DNA of 64,000 nt from Halogranum amylolyticum (lineage in GTDB: Archaea > Halobacteriota > Halobacteria > Halobacteriales > Haloferacaceae), in assembly GCF_900110465.1 (NCBI RefSeq), contig NZ_FODV01000004.1, forward strand, positions 374,187-438,186, in the 5' to 3' direction. The translations under genes were made by a program, and so were the position numbers. A model generated the notes under the pieces. The model saw only the letters and a program-made list of their open reading frames with translations, did no database searches and was not told where the DNA came from. Positions 34,802 through 43,734 of the stretch are shown one piece after another. The stretch's first letter is position 1. The number at the start of each line of letters is the position of its first letter.

Positions 34802-34936
34802 GGCCGTCGCTCGGGAGTGTTACGGTGTGGTCCGGTCGGGCACCAAGTACCCCTACCCGTGTGCCGTTCCGGCTTCCATCTGCCGAGTTTCTTCCGGGGT
34901 GTCATAAGTTTTCTCTTCGAGGTGTCTACCGTGGAG

Positions 34937-36160
34937 TTATCTCGCCTCGTCGGCGATTCGTTCCAGTGCGGCGTCGAGCGCCGAGGAGACGCCCCCCGCT
35001 TCCGTCGCCGTGTTCTCGAAGGCGACGGGCGTCCCGACGGCGAGCAGACTCGTCCCGTCGCGACCCTCGACGAGCACGAGTGCCGTCTCCGCCGCGGCAG
35101 CCCGAAGCGCCCCCTTCGACTCGGCGTCGAGACCGGTCAGCTCGAAGACGCGAGTGACGGCGTGACGGGCGGCATCGGGCGCGGGAACGTCGGAAGCGTC
35201 GGGAGCGGTGGAGCCGGTGGAACCGCCGGAAGCGTCGGCGTCGGCAGCCGTCCCGTCGTCGCCGCGGACCCGGGCGACGTGGCGGCGGGCCTCCCGGACG
35301 GTCGTGACGTCCAGCTCCTCGACGCCGACGTCGCCCGCCTTGCGGAGTCGGCGGCGGGCGAACTCCTTGCCGACGAGCGCCGCGTCACGCGTCTGGCCGA
35401 CGTCGTGGGTGCGGACGACGTGTGCGCCGCGCTCGACCGCCATCGACGTCGCGGCGAGGCTGACGGGGAGCGCCTCCTCGGTGGAGCGGCCGGCGATCTC
35501 GCGCAGGAAGTTCTTGCGGTTGATGGAGACCAAGACAGGCTGGCCGAAGCCGCGGAACTCCCGGAGCCGGTGGAACGTCTCGCGGTCGTGGTCGAGCGTC
35601 TTGGCCTCGCTCCACCCGCCGAAGGCTGGGTCGACGATCGTCTTGTCGGTCAGCCCGTTCTGCGTCAACGCCTCGTAGATGTCGTCGACCTCTTCGACCG
35701 CGCCGGGGCGTTCGAGGTCCGGCGGACTCGCCATCTTGGCGACGGCGGCGTCGCGGGCCTCGCAGACCTCGGGCATCTCCGGGTCGGCGAAGCCACAGAT
35801 GTCGTTGACCATGTCGAAGTTGGCGTCGAGGGCCGCCTCGGCGACCTCGTGATAGCGAGTCTCGATCGAGAAGACGGCGTCGCCGGAGACGCTCTCGACG
35901 GTCTCGACCGCCGTCTCGAGGCGATCGAGCTCCTCCTCGGCGGAGAGCACCTCGAAGCGCTTGTTCGCGGATTCGAGGCCGACGTCGACGATGTCGGCCC
36001 CTTCGTCGATGAGTTCGCGGTCGACGTACTCGGCGGCCTCGCCGGCGTCGTCGAACACGCTCGGCTCGTACGGTGACTCCTTCGAGACGTTCAGCACGCC
36101 CATGATCCGCGGCGGGTAGTCGTCACCGATGCCGAGTCCGGCGGCGTCCACGTTGCGCAT
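34937..36160 (-). CDS. folP: Dihydropteroate synthase with C-terminal extension
   Basis: 407 residues. The TIM-barrel motifs are IMGVLNVSKESPY, DVGLESANKR, DMVNDICGFADPE and PVLVSINRKNFLR. It joins 6-hydroxymethylpterin diphosphate with p-aminobenzoate in folate synthesis, or with a related arylamine. After about residue 275 there is an extension: a Ser/Ala/Asp-rich linker and a compact domain (ALRAAAAETALVLVEGRDGT). Some haloarchaea have a FolC-FolP fusion; this one lacks FolC. I chose ATG 36160 (MRNVDAAGLGIGDDYPPRIM); an ATG 27 bases upstream is possible. Confidence 0.9.
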   Translation of the reverse strand: MRNVDAAGLGIGDDYPPRIMGVLNVSKESPYEPSVFDDAGEAAEYVDRELIDEGADIVDVGLESANKRFEVLSAEEELDRLETAVETVESVSGDAVFSIETRYHEVAEAALDANFDMVNDICGFADPEMPEVCEARDAAVAKMASPPDLERPGAVEEVDDIYEALTQNGLTDKTIVDPAFGGWSEAKTLDHDRETFHRLREFRGFGQPVLVSINRKNFLREIAGRSTEEALPVSLAATSMAVERGAHVVRTHDVGQTRDAALVGKEFARRRLRKAGDVGVEELDVTTVREARRHVARVRGDDGTAADADASGGSTGSTAPDASDVPAPDAARHAVTRVFELTGLDAESKGALRAAAAETALVLVEGRDGTSLLAVGTPVAFENTATEAGGVSSALDAALERIADEAR

Positions 36161-36244
36161 GGGGATGTCTGAGGACGCGGTGTACATATGCCACCCGGAA
36201 GCGGTCGTCCGAAGAGACTGTCCCTCGAGACGTCTCGACGCAGG

Positions 36245-37975
36245 TCACGCCGAAGCGACGTCGAACGTGACGGTCAGCTCCGGCGGCGTCGACCCCTCCG
36301 AGGAGACGAAGTCCCACCCGTTCCCCCCGGAGGGGAGGAACGCCCAGCCGTGGTTCGGTTCGCCTGTGACCCACGACCGGACGCTCGCGGTGACGTCGAC
36401 GGTCGTCGTCCCGGCGGCGACGCGGCCGGTGGTGACGTCGGCTTCGCCGACGGCCTGATCGCCGTCCGCCTGCACGCCCTCGCCGAGCGAGTTCCAACTG
36501 TCGCTGTCCCGCCAGTCGACGAGCAGCCGATGGAGGGCCGCGCCGTCACCCCGGTCCACTGTCCGGAGCGTGAGCGACGCCGACCGCACGGTCGCACCGC
36601 GGGGGACGCGGTCGTCCCCGTCGCCGACGACGCCGTCGAACCGGAGCAGCGCCTGTGCCGCCCGTCCCGTCCCGTGGGGGTCGTTCGTGTCGACGACCAG
36701 CGTCGACGCCGTCCCGTTGTCGGCGGCGGGGCGGTCCTCCTGGAGGTAGGTGTCGACGGTACCGTCGTAACCGCCGCGTCCGGTCTGGAACGTCAGCGTC
36801 CGCGTCTCGGCGCTCTCGTCGGTGTCGTCGCCGTCGCTACCGTCGGCAGTGTCGCCGTCGTCGTCACGTCCGTCCTCGTCGGCCGACGACGCGCCGAACC
36901 GGTCGGCGAAGCGCAGATCGAACTGGAACTGGCTCCGGCCGTCGGTCTGAAACTCGTCGAGGGCGGGCGAGTAGGTGCGGACCTCGATGCGGTCGCGGCC
37001 GCCGGAGCCGCCGTCGGGGACGAACCGGAGGAGGCGGAGCCACCCCTCGCCACCCTTCGGATAGTCCTGGTAACACGCCAGCAGTTCGTACACGTCGAGA
37101 CCGGCGTCGTTCTGCGAGATCTGCGCCCACTCGCCGTCGTCGGTGCCGCGGGCCTCGTGGAAGTTGCCGCAGAGTACCATGAACACCTGCGGGTTAGGCG
37201 CGACGAGTTTACGGAACAGCTGCTGCCCCGAGTTGCCGTCGCCGCTGTTCTCCTCGACGAACGTCGTCCGCCCCTCCCGTCCGGACTTGTCCCACAGGTA
37301 CGAGTGCGTCGTGACGATGGTGGGCGTGTCGGGGTGCGCGTCGAGGACGCGCTGTGCCCAGCCGACGGGGGTGTCCGGATCGTCCGGGTCGCCGGGTGCT
37401 TCCCACTCGAGGTCGAGATGGAGGAACTCGTAGCCGCCGGCGCTGAACCGCTGGTAGTGGCTGAGGTCGTTCGGTGCGGAGCCGCCGAACCAGCTGTAGT
37501 CCCGGTACCGACGCTCGCCGAAGAACCGACGGTAGTTCGCGGTCGACGACCCCCGGTCTTCCTCGACCGCGTAGTCGTGGTCGCCGACGGCGGCGGCGTA
37601 GGGGACCTTCCCCTCGATGGCGTTCCAGACTCTGTGCATGCGTCGCCACTCGGTGCGACTACTGCCGTCGTCGACCCAGTCGCCCTCGTGTGTGACGAAG
37701 GCGATGTTCTCGGTCTCGAGGTTGTCCGCGATCCACTCGGTCTGGTCTCGCGCGTAGGAGACCAGCGACGAGCGTCGCACGTACTTCTGTGTGTCCGGGA
37801 CCACCACGAGCGTCCACGCCGGAGTCGCTGCGCTCGCGACGCTCGTTCCGAACCCGCCGAGGGCAGCGACGCCGAGCGCGCCCGAGAGTTTCAGCGTGTC
37901 GCGGCGGGTGACGACCGCGTCGTGTCGTCGGCTGCCGGACGTTTCCTCACTGCCTCTCGTCTCGTCTACTTGCAT
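36245..37975 (-). CDS. Secreted (Tat) metallophosphoesterase with DNRLRE-type C-terminal domain
   Basis: 576 residues. A Tat signal (TRRDTLKLSGALGVAALGG, ending ASA at about 50) directs export. The metallophosphatase core has VVPDTQKY, THEGDWVDD, AVGDHDY (GDHD rather than GNHD), TTHSYLWD and CGNFHEARG. An Asp-rich linker (about 365-395) joins a C-terminal domain (TYLQEDRPAADNG, ALLRFDGVVG, SWNSLGEGVQ) that looks like DNRLRE, which in other proteins accompanies carbohydrate or cell-surface binding. It is likely a cell-surface phosphodiesterase or phosphatase; substrate unknown. Confidence 0.85.
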   Translation of the reverse strand: MQVDETRGSEETSGSRRHDAVVTRRDTLKLSGALGVAALGGFGTSVASAATPAWTLVVVPDTQKYVRRSSLVSYARDQTEWIADNLETENIAFVTHEGDWVDDGSSRTEWRRMHRVWNAIEGKVPYAAAVGDHDYAVEEDRGSSTANYRRFFGERRYRDYSWFGGSAPNDLSHYQRFSAGGYEFLHLDLEWEAPGDPDDPDTPVGWAQRVLDAHPDTPTIVTTHSYLWDKSGREGRTTFVEENSGDGNSGQQLFRKLVAPNPQVFMVLCGNFHEARGTDDGEWAQISQNDAGLDVYELLACYQDYPKGGEGWLRLLRFVPDGGSGGRDRIEVRTYSPALDEFQTDGRSQFQFDLRFADRFGASSADEDGRDDDGDTADGSDGDDTDESAETRTLTFQTGRGGYDGTVDTYLQEDRPAADNGTASTLVVDTNDPHGTGRAAQALLRFDGVVGDGDDRVPRGATVRSASLTLRTVDRGDGAALHRLLVDWRDSDSWNSLGEGVQADGDQAVGEADVTTGRVAAGTTTVDVTASVRSWVTGEPNHGWAFLPSGGNGWDFVSSEGSTPPELTVTFDVASA

Positions 37976-38162
37976 TCTAGACCACGACGTACACTCACTC
38001 TCTGTGACAATATTTCTTGTTACTATTTTGTTATTTTTACCGACTGTCGGTCAATCCGTAGCTAACACATAGATGACGTGACACTGTCCGGATTCGTTCA
38101 CCCGTCGGGGAACCATCGTTCCGAGCGACAGCGTTAGGCAGGCGGCGGCGGAAGTCGGTCAC

Positions 38163-39185
38163 ATGGACTGGTCGGTCGACTGGAACCTCCGTCTCCGAAT
38201 GCTGCTCGCCGTCGCCCTCCTTTTCGCACTCGCCGCCGCGTTCGTCGGCGTCGTGGCGGGAATACTAGCTGCTGCAGCAGAGCCGTTCGGCCTCCCGAGG
38301 CTCGTCGCGCCCGCGCTCGCGACACTGTTGCTCGTCGGACTGGCCACACTCGAACTCCGCCAGCGCGACCACGTCGTCCGCGGGGCGGGCGCAGTCGACG
38401 TCGACGCGGAGACGGACCCGCGACTGCACCGGACCGTGACGAGCGTCGCACAGCAGGCGGACGTGCCGGTTCCGACGCTGGCCGTCGCGAAGACGGAGAC
38501 ACCGGAGGCGTTCACGGCAGGGTTTCGACCGAGTACGACGACGTTCGTCGTCTCGACCGGACTCCTCGACGAACTCGACGACGAGGAGTTGCGAGCGGTG
38601 GTCGCTCACGAACTCGCGCACGTGAAGAACCGCGACGTGGCCGTGATGACGGCGGTGTCGCTGCCGACGGCGATCGCAGAGCGGCTGTACGACCTCGGCA
38701 CGTCGCCGACGGGCGAGACGACGCTGGAGAACTGGGAGTACCGCTCGGACGGTAAACGAGAGTCGAAGAGCCTCGTCGGGTTCGTGGCGGCGACGGTGGG
38801 GTGGCTGTTCGCGCTCGTCGGCCGGGTCGTCGTCGCCATCTTCTCCCGGACCCGCGAACTGGCCGCCGACCGCGGGGCGGTCGTCATCACGGGCGATCCG
38901 GCCGCTCTCGCGAGCGCGCTCTCGAAGATAGAGAGACGGCTCCGGGACCGCCCGACCGACGATCTGCGAGCGACCGCGAGCGTCAGCGCCTTCTCCGTCG
39001 TCTCACCGGCGTCGGTCGACGAGGTCGGCGACGAACCGATTCGACTCGGTGTCGACGGCGACCGCGCCGCTACGTACCACCACCGGTGGCGACGTATGCA
39101 AGCGTTCGTCGGCCACTACCTCCAGACGCATCCACCCGTCGCCGACCGACGCGAGCGTCTGAAGCGACTCGCCCGCGAGCGGTGA
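38163..39185 (+). CDS. M48-family (HtpX-like) membrane metalloprotease
   Basis: 340 residues. Two N-terminal membrane helices (about 11-37 and 44-60) precede the zinc motif HELAH (H149-H153) in VVAHELAHVKNRD. The third ligand is in RTRELAADRGAV, and there is another hydrophobic stretch at about 200-222. This is the layout of HtpX, which degrades misfolded membrane proteins. The C-terminus (THPPVADRRERLKRL) is standard for M48. It is divergent from the phosphoesterase across a 190-base AT-rich gap. Confidence 0.9.
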   Translation: MDWSVDWNLRLRMLLAVALLFALAAAFVGVVAGILAAAAEPFGLPRLVAPALATLLLVGLATLELRQRDHVVRGAGAVDVDAETDPRLHRTVTSVAQQADVPVPTLAVAKTETPEAFTAGFRPSTTTFVVSTGLLDELDDEELRAVVAHELAHVKNRDVAVMTAVSLPTAIAERLYDLGTSPTGETTLENWEYRSDGKRESKSLVGFVAATVGWLFALVGRVVVAIFSRTRELAADRGAVVITGDPAALASALSKIERRLRDRPTDDLRATASVSAFSVVSPASVDEVGDEPIRLGVDGDRAATYHHRWRRMQAFVGHYLQTHPPVADRRERLKRLARER

Positions 39186-39226
39186 AGACACGCTCTTTTT
39201 ATTCGCGTACCCGCTACTCACGACGT

Positions 39227-39805
39227 ATGGCAAAGGTCAGCGTCGGACTCCGTGGCTGGCGATTCGAGGAGTCCGAGATCTTCGGCGACGACGGCGAGTT
39301 CAGACCGCTCGACGAGATACCCGAGGAGCCACGGCAGCGACTCGTCCGGCTCGCACACCTCGTCGAGGAGCCGTGTGACGCCTGTTATCTCGTCCACGGC
39401 GAAGCCGAGAAGCGGCGGTGCAACCAGGCGACCATCGTCTACGGCGAACCGGGCGACGAACTGCTGCTCTGTGACCGCCACGAACCGCACTTCCTCTACT
39501 GGTTCCGCGAGGAGGACGGCAACGAGTTGGTCGGCGACGAGGAGTTCCGCGACGAGTTCCACCTGTGGTTCGCCGACGGCGGCCGCGCCCCCGAGGAGTA
39601 CGTCGGGATGGAGTACGTCGAGACCGACCCCGACGACCTGCCGACGCCGCCGGACGCAGAGGAGCTCCACCACCGCCTCAACGAGAACTTCGAGGGGCGG
39701 CGCATCGAGATCATCCCCCGCGAGGAGCGCGAGGCGATGCGGAAACAGTCACAGGAGGTCGAGACGGACGACCTCGATCTCGACACCGACTACCCGACGA
39801 GATGA
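39227..39805 (+). CDS. Conserved haloarchaeal cytosolic protein with CxxC/CxxH-type residues
   Basis: 192 very acidic residues (MAKVSVGLRGWRFEESEIFG). Potential metal ligands are CDACYLVHG, RRCNQA and LLCDRHEPH. I know it only as a conserved haloarchaeal type with no assigned function. The ATG lies about 30 bases after a CTTTTTATTC TATA-like box. Its stop overlaps the start of trmJ in ATGA, so it is translationally coupled to that tRNA methyltransferase, which hints at a role near RNA modification. Confidence 0.78.
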   Translation: MAKVSVGLRGWRFEESEIFGDDGEFRPLDEIPEEPRQRLVRLAHLVEEPCDACYLVHGEAEKRRCNQATIVYGEPGDELLLCDRHEPHFLYWFREEDGNELVGDEEFRDEFHLWFADGGRAPEEYVGMEYVETDPDDLPTPPDAEELHHRLNENFEGRRIEIIPREEREAMRKQSQEVETDDLDLDTDYPTR

Positions 39806-40638
39806 CTGACGAGACGAGCGACGAGACACGAAACCGAGAGCGTGAACCCGACCCCGCGACCGGGCCACGGAGTCACAAACCCGTCGTGGTCGTCGTCGAA
39901 CCCGAGACACCCGGCAACGTCGGCACCATCGCCCGAGCGATGAAGAACTTCGGACTGTACGACCTCAAACTGGTGAACCCGCCGAAGTTCGACCCCGACG
40001 GCGAGGCGTACGGCTTCGCCGGCCACGCCCGCGAGGACGTGCTGCCGAACGCCGAGACGGTGACGTTCGACGAGATCGTCGAAAACTTTCACACTGTCGG
40101 CTTCACCGGCATCACCAACGAGTCGAGCTACAGCCACGACCGCTTCCCGTTCAAGACGCCCGTCGAACTGAAAGAGGACCTGAAGACGGTCGACACGAAG
40201 ACCGCACTCGTCTTCGGCCGCGAGGGGAAGGGTCTCAGCAACGACGAACTCGCACAGTTGGACGAGGTCGCCTCCATCCCGGCCGACGACCGCTACCCCA
40301 TCTTGAACCTCGGGCAGGCGGCGACGGTCACGCTGTACGAACTCCGGGAGTTGACCGTCGAGGAGACCCAACTGCCGGACGTCGAGCACGCCCGCGCAGA
40401 CGAGGCGGAACTCGACCGTCTCTACGACTTCTTCGCGGAGTTCCTCGACGCCTCGCAGTTCCCGGACCACCAGCGCGACCGGGCCGAGTTGATGTTCCGA
40501 CGGCTGTTCGGCCGCGCACATCCGACCGACAGGGAAGTGAAGACACTGCTCGGCCTCGTCCGTCGCGCGAACGAGCAACTGCGAGAGCGGGAGGAACTGC
40601 TGGACGAACTCGGCTACGACGACCGCTGGAACCAGTAG
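39802..40638 (+). CDS. trmJ: tRNA (cytidine-2'-O-)-methyltransferase, TrmJ-like SPOUT enzyme
   Basis: 278 residues. The SPOUT (SpoU) motifs are VVVVEPETPGNVGTIARAMK (motif 1), TALVFGREGKGLSNDEL (motif 2) and YPILNLGQAATVTLYELRE (motif 3), which form the knotted SAM site. TrmJ methylates the ribose at position 32 of tRNA in archaea and bacteria. The C-terminal helical region (ELMFRRLFGRAHPTDREVKT) is the usual TrmJ tail. It overlaps the preceding gene by 4 bases. Confidence 0.9.
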   Translation: MTDETSDETRNREREPDPATGPRSHKPVVVVVEPETPGNVGTIARAMKNFGLYDLKLVNPPKFDPDGEAYGFAGHAREDVLPNAETVTFDEIVENFHTVGFTGITNESSYSHDRFPFKTPVELKEDLKTVDTKTALVFGREGKGLSNDELAQLDEVASIPADDRYPILNLGQAATVTLYELRELTVEETQLPDVEHARADEAELDRLYDFFAEFLDASQFPDHQRDRAELMFRRLFGRAHPTDREVKTLLGLVRRANEQLREREELLDELGYDDRWNQ

Positions 40639-40651
40639 CCGTCCTCGGTGA

Positions 40652-41104
40652 CTACCGAGAGTCGCCCTCGCGGAGCGCGTACATCACTTCCGAGACCATC
40701 GACAGCACCACCTCGTCGTCCTGGTTCAGCGTCTCGGTCCGGGTGACGACGAGACCGCGATTCGGCCGCTCGATCTCCTTCTCCAGCACCTCCACCCGTA
40801 CGGAGAGCACGTCGCCGGGTCTGACCGGGTTCCGCCACTGGAGTTCGCGTACTCCCTTCGCGCCGAGCGATGCCGCCTCCGAGAGATGGTTGTCGACGAC
40901 GAGTCGCATCGTCATCGACGCGGTGTGCCACCCGCTCGCGATGAGCCCGCCGTACATCGACTCGGCCTCCGCGCGCTCCTTGTCGACGTGGAACCACTGC
41001 GGGTCGTACCGTTCTGCGAACTCCAGTACCTCTGCCTCCGTCACCTCGTACGCACCGAACTCCTCGACGTGACCGACGTCGAGATCCTCGTAGAAGATGG
41101 TCAT
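40652..41104 (-). CDS. MaoC-like (R-specific) enoyl-CoA hydratase domain protein
   Basis: 150 residues of single hot-dog fold: MTIFYEDLDVG, then VTEAEVLEFAERYDPQWFHVD with the D-x4-H catalytic pair, then LIASGWHTASM. This is the MaoC dehydratase type, which hydrates 2-enoyl-CoA. The CoA substrate is not clear; related haloarchaeal proteins act in polyhydroxyalkanoate or fatty-acid routes. The ATG at 41104 gives the proper start. Confidence 0.88.
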   Translation of the reverse strand: MTIFYEDLDVGHVEEFGAYEVTEAEVLEFAERYDPQWFHVDKERAEAESMYGGLIASGWHTASMTMRLVVDNHLSEAASLGAKGVRELQWRNPVRPGDVLSVRVEVLEKEIERPNRGLVVTRTETLNQDDEVVLSMVSEVMYALREGDSR

Positions 41105-41178
41105 TACTGGTGAGTGGGGGGCGGGGATGAAGTAGGTTTTCTGTCGCAAGCGGCGGGGCGGTGGGACGGATTCGACGC

Positions 41179-43044
41179 TCAGGCGCGCTTCTGGATCTCC
41201 TCGCGGAGCGCCGAGCTGACGACTTCGCCGTCGGCCTTGCCGCGGAGTGCACCCATCGCCTCGCCCATGAGCGCCGAGAACGCCCCCATCCCCTCCGTCT
41301 CGACCTGTTCCTCGTTGCGGTCGACGACCTCTTGGACGGCGGCGCGAACCTCGGACTCGTCGACGCCCGAGAGACCGGCCTCCTCGACGGCCTCCTCCGC
41401 CGAGAGCTCGGGGTTCTCCGCGAGGACGGTCAGTACGTCGACGATCCCCTCCTTCGCGAGGTCCCCCGCGTCGACGAGCTGCAGCACGTCGAGCAGGTGG
41501 TCGTCGGTGAGGTTCTCGACGGGGACGTCGTCGCGGCGGAGCTCCGTCGTCGTCGATTCGAGAGTTCCTGCGGCGAGCGTCGCGTCGATACTGTCAGCGA
41601 CGGCGCGCTCGAACAGCGGCATCCGGCGGCCGAAGGCGACCTGCTCTGCGAGGCCGGCGTCGAGGCCGAACTCCTGCTGGTAGCGGTCGACGCGTTCGGT
41701 GAGCAGTTCGGGGACTTCGACGTCCGAGGGGTCGGGTTCGACCGGTGGCACGTCCGTCTCGGGGTACATCCGCGCCGCGCCCGGCAGCGGACGGAGGTAG
41801 CGCGTCGTCGCGTCGTCGGTCGCACCGCGCGTCTCCTCGGGGACGCCCTCGACGGCGGCCTCGGCGCGCTCCTTGACGGCGTCGATCGCCAACTCCGCCG
41901 TCTCGGAGTCGGCGGCGACGATGGCGACGGCGTCGTCGTCGCCTGCGCCGACAGCCTCCTTCAGCGCGTCAACCTCCGCTTGCGTGACGCCGTAGGCCGG
42001 CAGCTCGTCGGTGTGGAAGATACCGCCCGCGCCGTGACGCTTGGCGTGGTCGGAGAACTCCGTGCCGAGACGGCGGTCCGGCTGGAGTTCACGACCGACG
42101 AGGCCGTCGAAGCCAAAGAGCGGGACGGCAGTGACTTTCCCGCCGTCGAGTGCGCCCTCGATGACGCCGCTCTCGGTCTCGTCGAAGACGGCGGTGACGT
42201 CCTGCGTCTCGCCGACGCTGGCGTCTCGGGCTTCTAGTTCGTCGCGGATGTCGAGCAGCTCGACCTGTCGCTGGACCTCCAGGCGGACGAGATCCTCGAT
42301 GTCGTCGAGCGTCTGGACGCCTTTCATCTCGACGCGCGCGCCGTCGGCGATGGAGACGTTGACGTCCTGGCGGATGGTGCCGAGACCGCGCTTGACCTTC
42401 CCGGTCGAGCGCAGGAGCATCCCGATCTGTTCGGCGGCCTCGCGGGCCTGTTCGGGCGAGGAGATGTCGGGTTTGGTGCCGATCTCGACGAGCGGGATGC
42501 CGAGGCGGTCGAGGCTGTAGCGGACGCCGTCGCCCGTCTCGGCGACGCGCCCGGCGGACTCCTCTTCGAGAAGGAGGTCCTCGACGCCGACCGGGCCGTC
42601 GCTCGTCTCGATCTGGCCCTCTTGGCCGACGAGCGCCGTCCGCTGGAAGCCGGAGGTGTTCGAACCGTCGACGACGAGTTTGCGCATGACGTGTGCCTGG
42701 TCGACGACGGACATCTCCAGCATCGTCGCGATCTGCATCGCCACGTCGAGCGCCTCGTCGTCGATGTGGTGCGGCGGTTCGTCGTCCTCCTCGACGAGAC
42801 AGGTAGTGTCGAACGCGAGATACTCGAACTCGCGGTCGACGCGGCTCTCTTCGAGCGCGGCGTCGTCGATCTCTCCGAGTTCGCTCTTCGTCGGGTGGAG
42901 ATAGCGGGTGAACGTCCGGGTAGTCTCCTCCGGTTCGCGTCGCGCCGTCGGACACTGACAGTAGAGTTTGGTCGCGGTGTCGAGCTGCTGGTGGATCTCC
43001 AGCCCCGCGACGAGCCCGAGTTCCTCGTAGTCGTACTCGCTCAT
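41179..43044 (-). CDS. gatE: Glutamyl-tRNA(Gln) amidotransferase subunit E
   Basis: 621 residues starting MSEYDYEELGLVAGLEIHQQ. The GatB/GatE kinase core (GLEIHQQLDTATKLYCQCP, LGTIRQDVNVSI) is followed by an inserted AspRS-like GAD domain (about 280-410) and the YqeY-like C-terminal tail (QEVVDRNEEQVETEG, GALRGKADGEVV). With GatD, it amidates Glu-tRNA(Gln) to Gln-tRNA(Gln) in archaea. GatD is not in the window. An in-frame ATG three codons upstream is possible. Confidence 0.94.
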   Translation of the reverse strand: MSEYDYEELGLVAGLEIHQQLDTATKLYCQCPTARREPEETTRTFTRYLHPTKSELGEIDDAALEESRVDREFEYLAFDTTCLVEEDDEPPHHIDDEALDVAMQIATMLEMSVVDQAHVMRKLVVDGSNTSGFQRTALVGQEGQIETSDGPVGVEDLLLEEESAGRVAETGDGVRYSLDRLGIPLVEIGTKPDISSPEQAREAAEQIGMLLRSTGKVKRGLGTIRQDVNVSIADGARVEMKGVQTLDDIEDLVRLEVQRQVELLDIRDELEARDASVGETQDVTAVFDETESGVIEGALDGGKVTAVPLFGFDGLVGRELQPDRRLGTEFSDHAKRHGAGGIFHTDELPAYGVTQAEVDALKEAVGAGDDDAVAIVAADSETAELAIDAVKERAEAAVEGVPEETRGATDDATTRYLRPLPGAARMYPETDVPPVEPDPSDVEVPELLTERVDRYQQEFGLDAGLAEQVAFGRRMPLFERAVADSIDATLAAGTLESTTTELRRDDVPVENLTDDHLLDVLQLVDAGDLAKEGIVDVLTVLAENPELSAEEAVEEAGLSGVDESEVRAAVQEVVDRNEEQVETEGMGAFSALMGEAMGALRGKADGEVVSSALREEIQKRA

Positions 43045-43172
43045 TGTCGCCATGTGCGCGCGGGGGGAGTAAAAACTGTTCAGTCTGGGGGCGAACCGTC
43101 GGCGTCGCGACTGCGCGTCGACTGCGAGAGGAGAAGTCTCACCGCCCCCGTTCGGTGAGCGTCGTGCGGGTG

Positions 43173-43358
43173 TTACCGTTCGTCGTCGCGGAGTCGGCGC
43201 AGCCCCTCGCCGATCCCCTCTGCGTCACAGCCGTCTTCCGGGCAGCGATAGTACCAGCCGTCCTGTGTCGCCTTCCCCTCCGGGAAGCGTGTTCCACATT
43301 TTCGGCATACGAGCAGTTCCCGACCCTTTGTCTCTCGATGAAGGTTCACCCCAGGCAT
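43173..43358 (-). CDS. Small zinc-ribbon protein
   Basis: 61 residues (MPGVNLHRETKGRELLVCRK). Two Cys pairs, CRKC and a CPEDGC pattern, sit at either end of a beta-hairpin (WYYRCPEDG) in zinc-ribbon style. A charged helical tail follows (LRRLRDDER). The frame extends upstream to 43418, but the ATG at 43358 is a better start. Function unknown. Confidence 0.7.
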   Translation of the reverse strand: MPGVNLHRETKGRELLVCRKCGTRFPEGKATQDGWYYRCPEDGCDAEGIGEGLRRLRDDER

Positions 43359-43726
43359 ATGTGAAGGAACTACCTCGTATGTCTTGAAAATGTCGCTTGT
43401 TCCCACTCTCGTGACCAAAGCCGAAAGGTCGACGCCCGCTTTCGATTTTGCCGTCTGACGCGATTAGACTAGTTAGCATACCGCACGATATTTGTCAGTC
43501 GCTCTTCGAAAAAGTGCGTCAGTTCTCGAAGTCGGGTCGTTCAGACGACCGCGACTGTCGGTGTGAGCCCGACGAGGCGCGCACAGAGACTCGTCGCTCG
43601 GTCGTCCACATTTCCGCGGCTGAACTAGTACGGCGCGATGAAACGCGCGTAGTGTTGTGCCGCTCAGTCGTCACATCCCACGGCTGGAGAGTCGCGCGCG
43701 ACGAGACGCGCGCAGACACTCGACGC
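43359..43726. other. 368-base gap between zinc-ribbon gene and fumC end
   Basis: No gene is visible here. The left 150 bases are comparatively AT-rich (around 43440-43520), consistent with the promoter of the zinc-ribbon gene. The right part is filled by degenerate tandem repeats (see 43571-43734). A minus-strand frame at 43519-43719 exists only because the repeats preserve frame; its composition (Ser/Arg/Thr) is unlike a haloarchaeal protein. Confidence 0.5.
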
Positions 43727-43734
43727 TCAGTCGT
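43571..43734 (-). repeat. Three degenerate tandem repeats, about 65-base period, running into fumC
   Basis: A 35-base core occurs at 43571-43605, 43637-43671 and 43700-43734, so the period is 66 then 63 bases. The first and third cores differ at 5 of 35 positions, the second and third at 10. On the minus strand each core begins ACGAC(C/T)GAGCG. The third core contains the fumC stop codon. A partial fourth unit may start just left of 43550. Confidence 0.65.

Noticed and set aside
34798..34905. A 35-codon minus-strand frame ending over the mptE start (ATGA)
   Set aside because: It is arginine/proline-rich and basic, unlike haloarchaeal proteins, and no TATA box precedes its ATG.
43519..43719. 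A 66-residue minus-strand frame in the fumC repeats
   Set aside because: Its Ser/Arg/Thr composition comes from the DNA repeats, and it has no promoter or conserved look.
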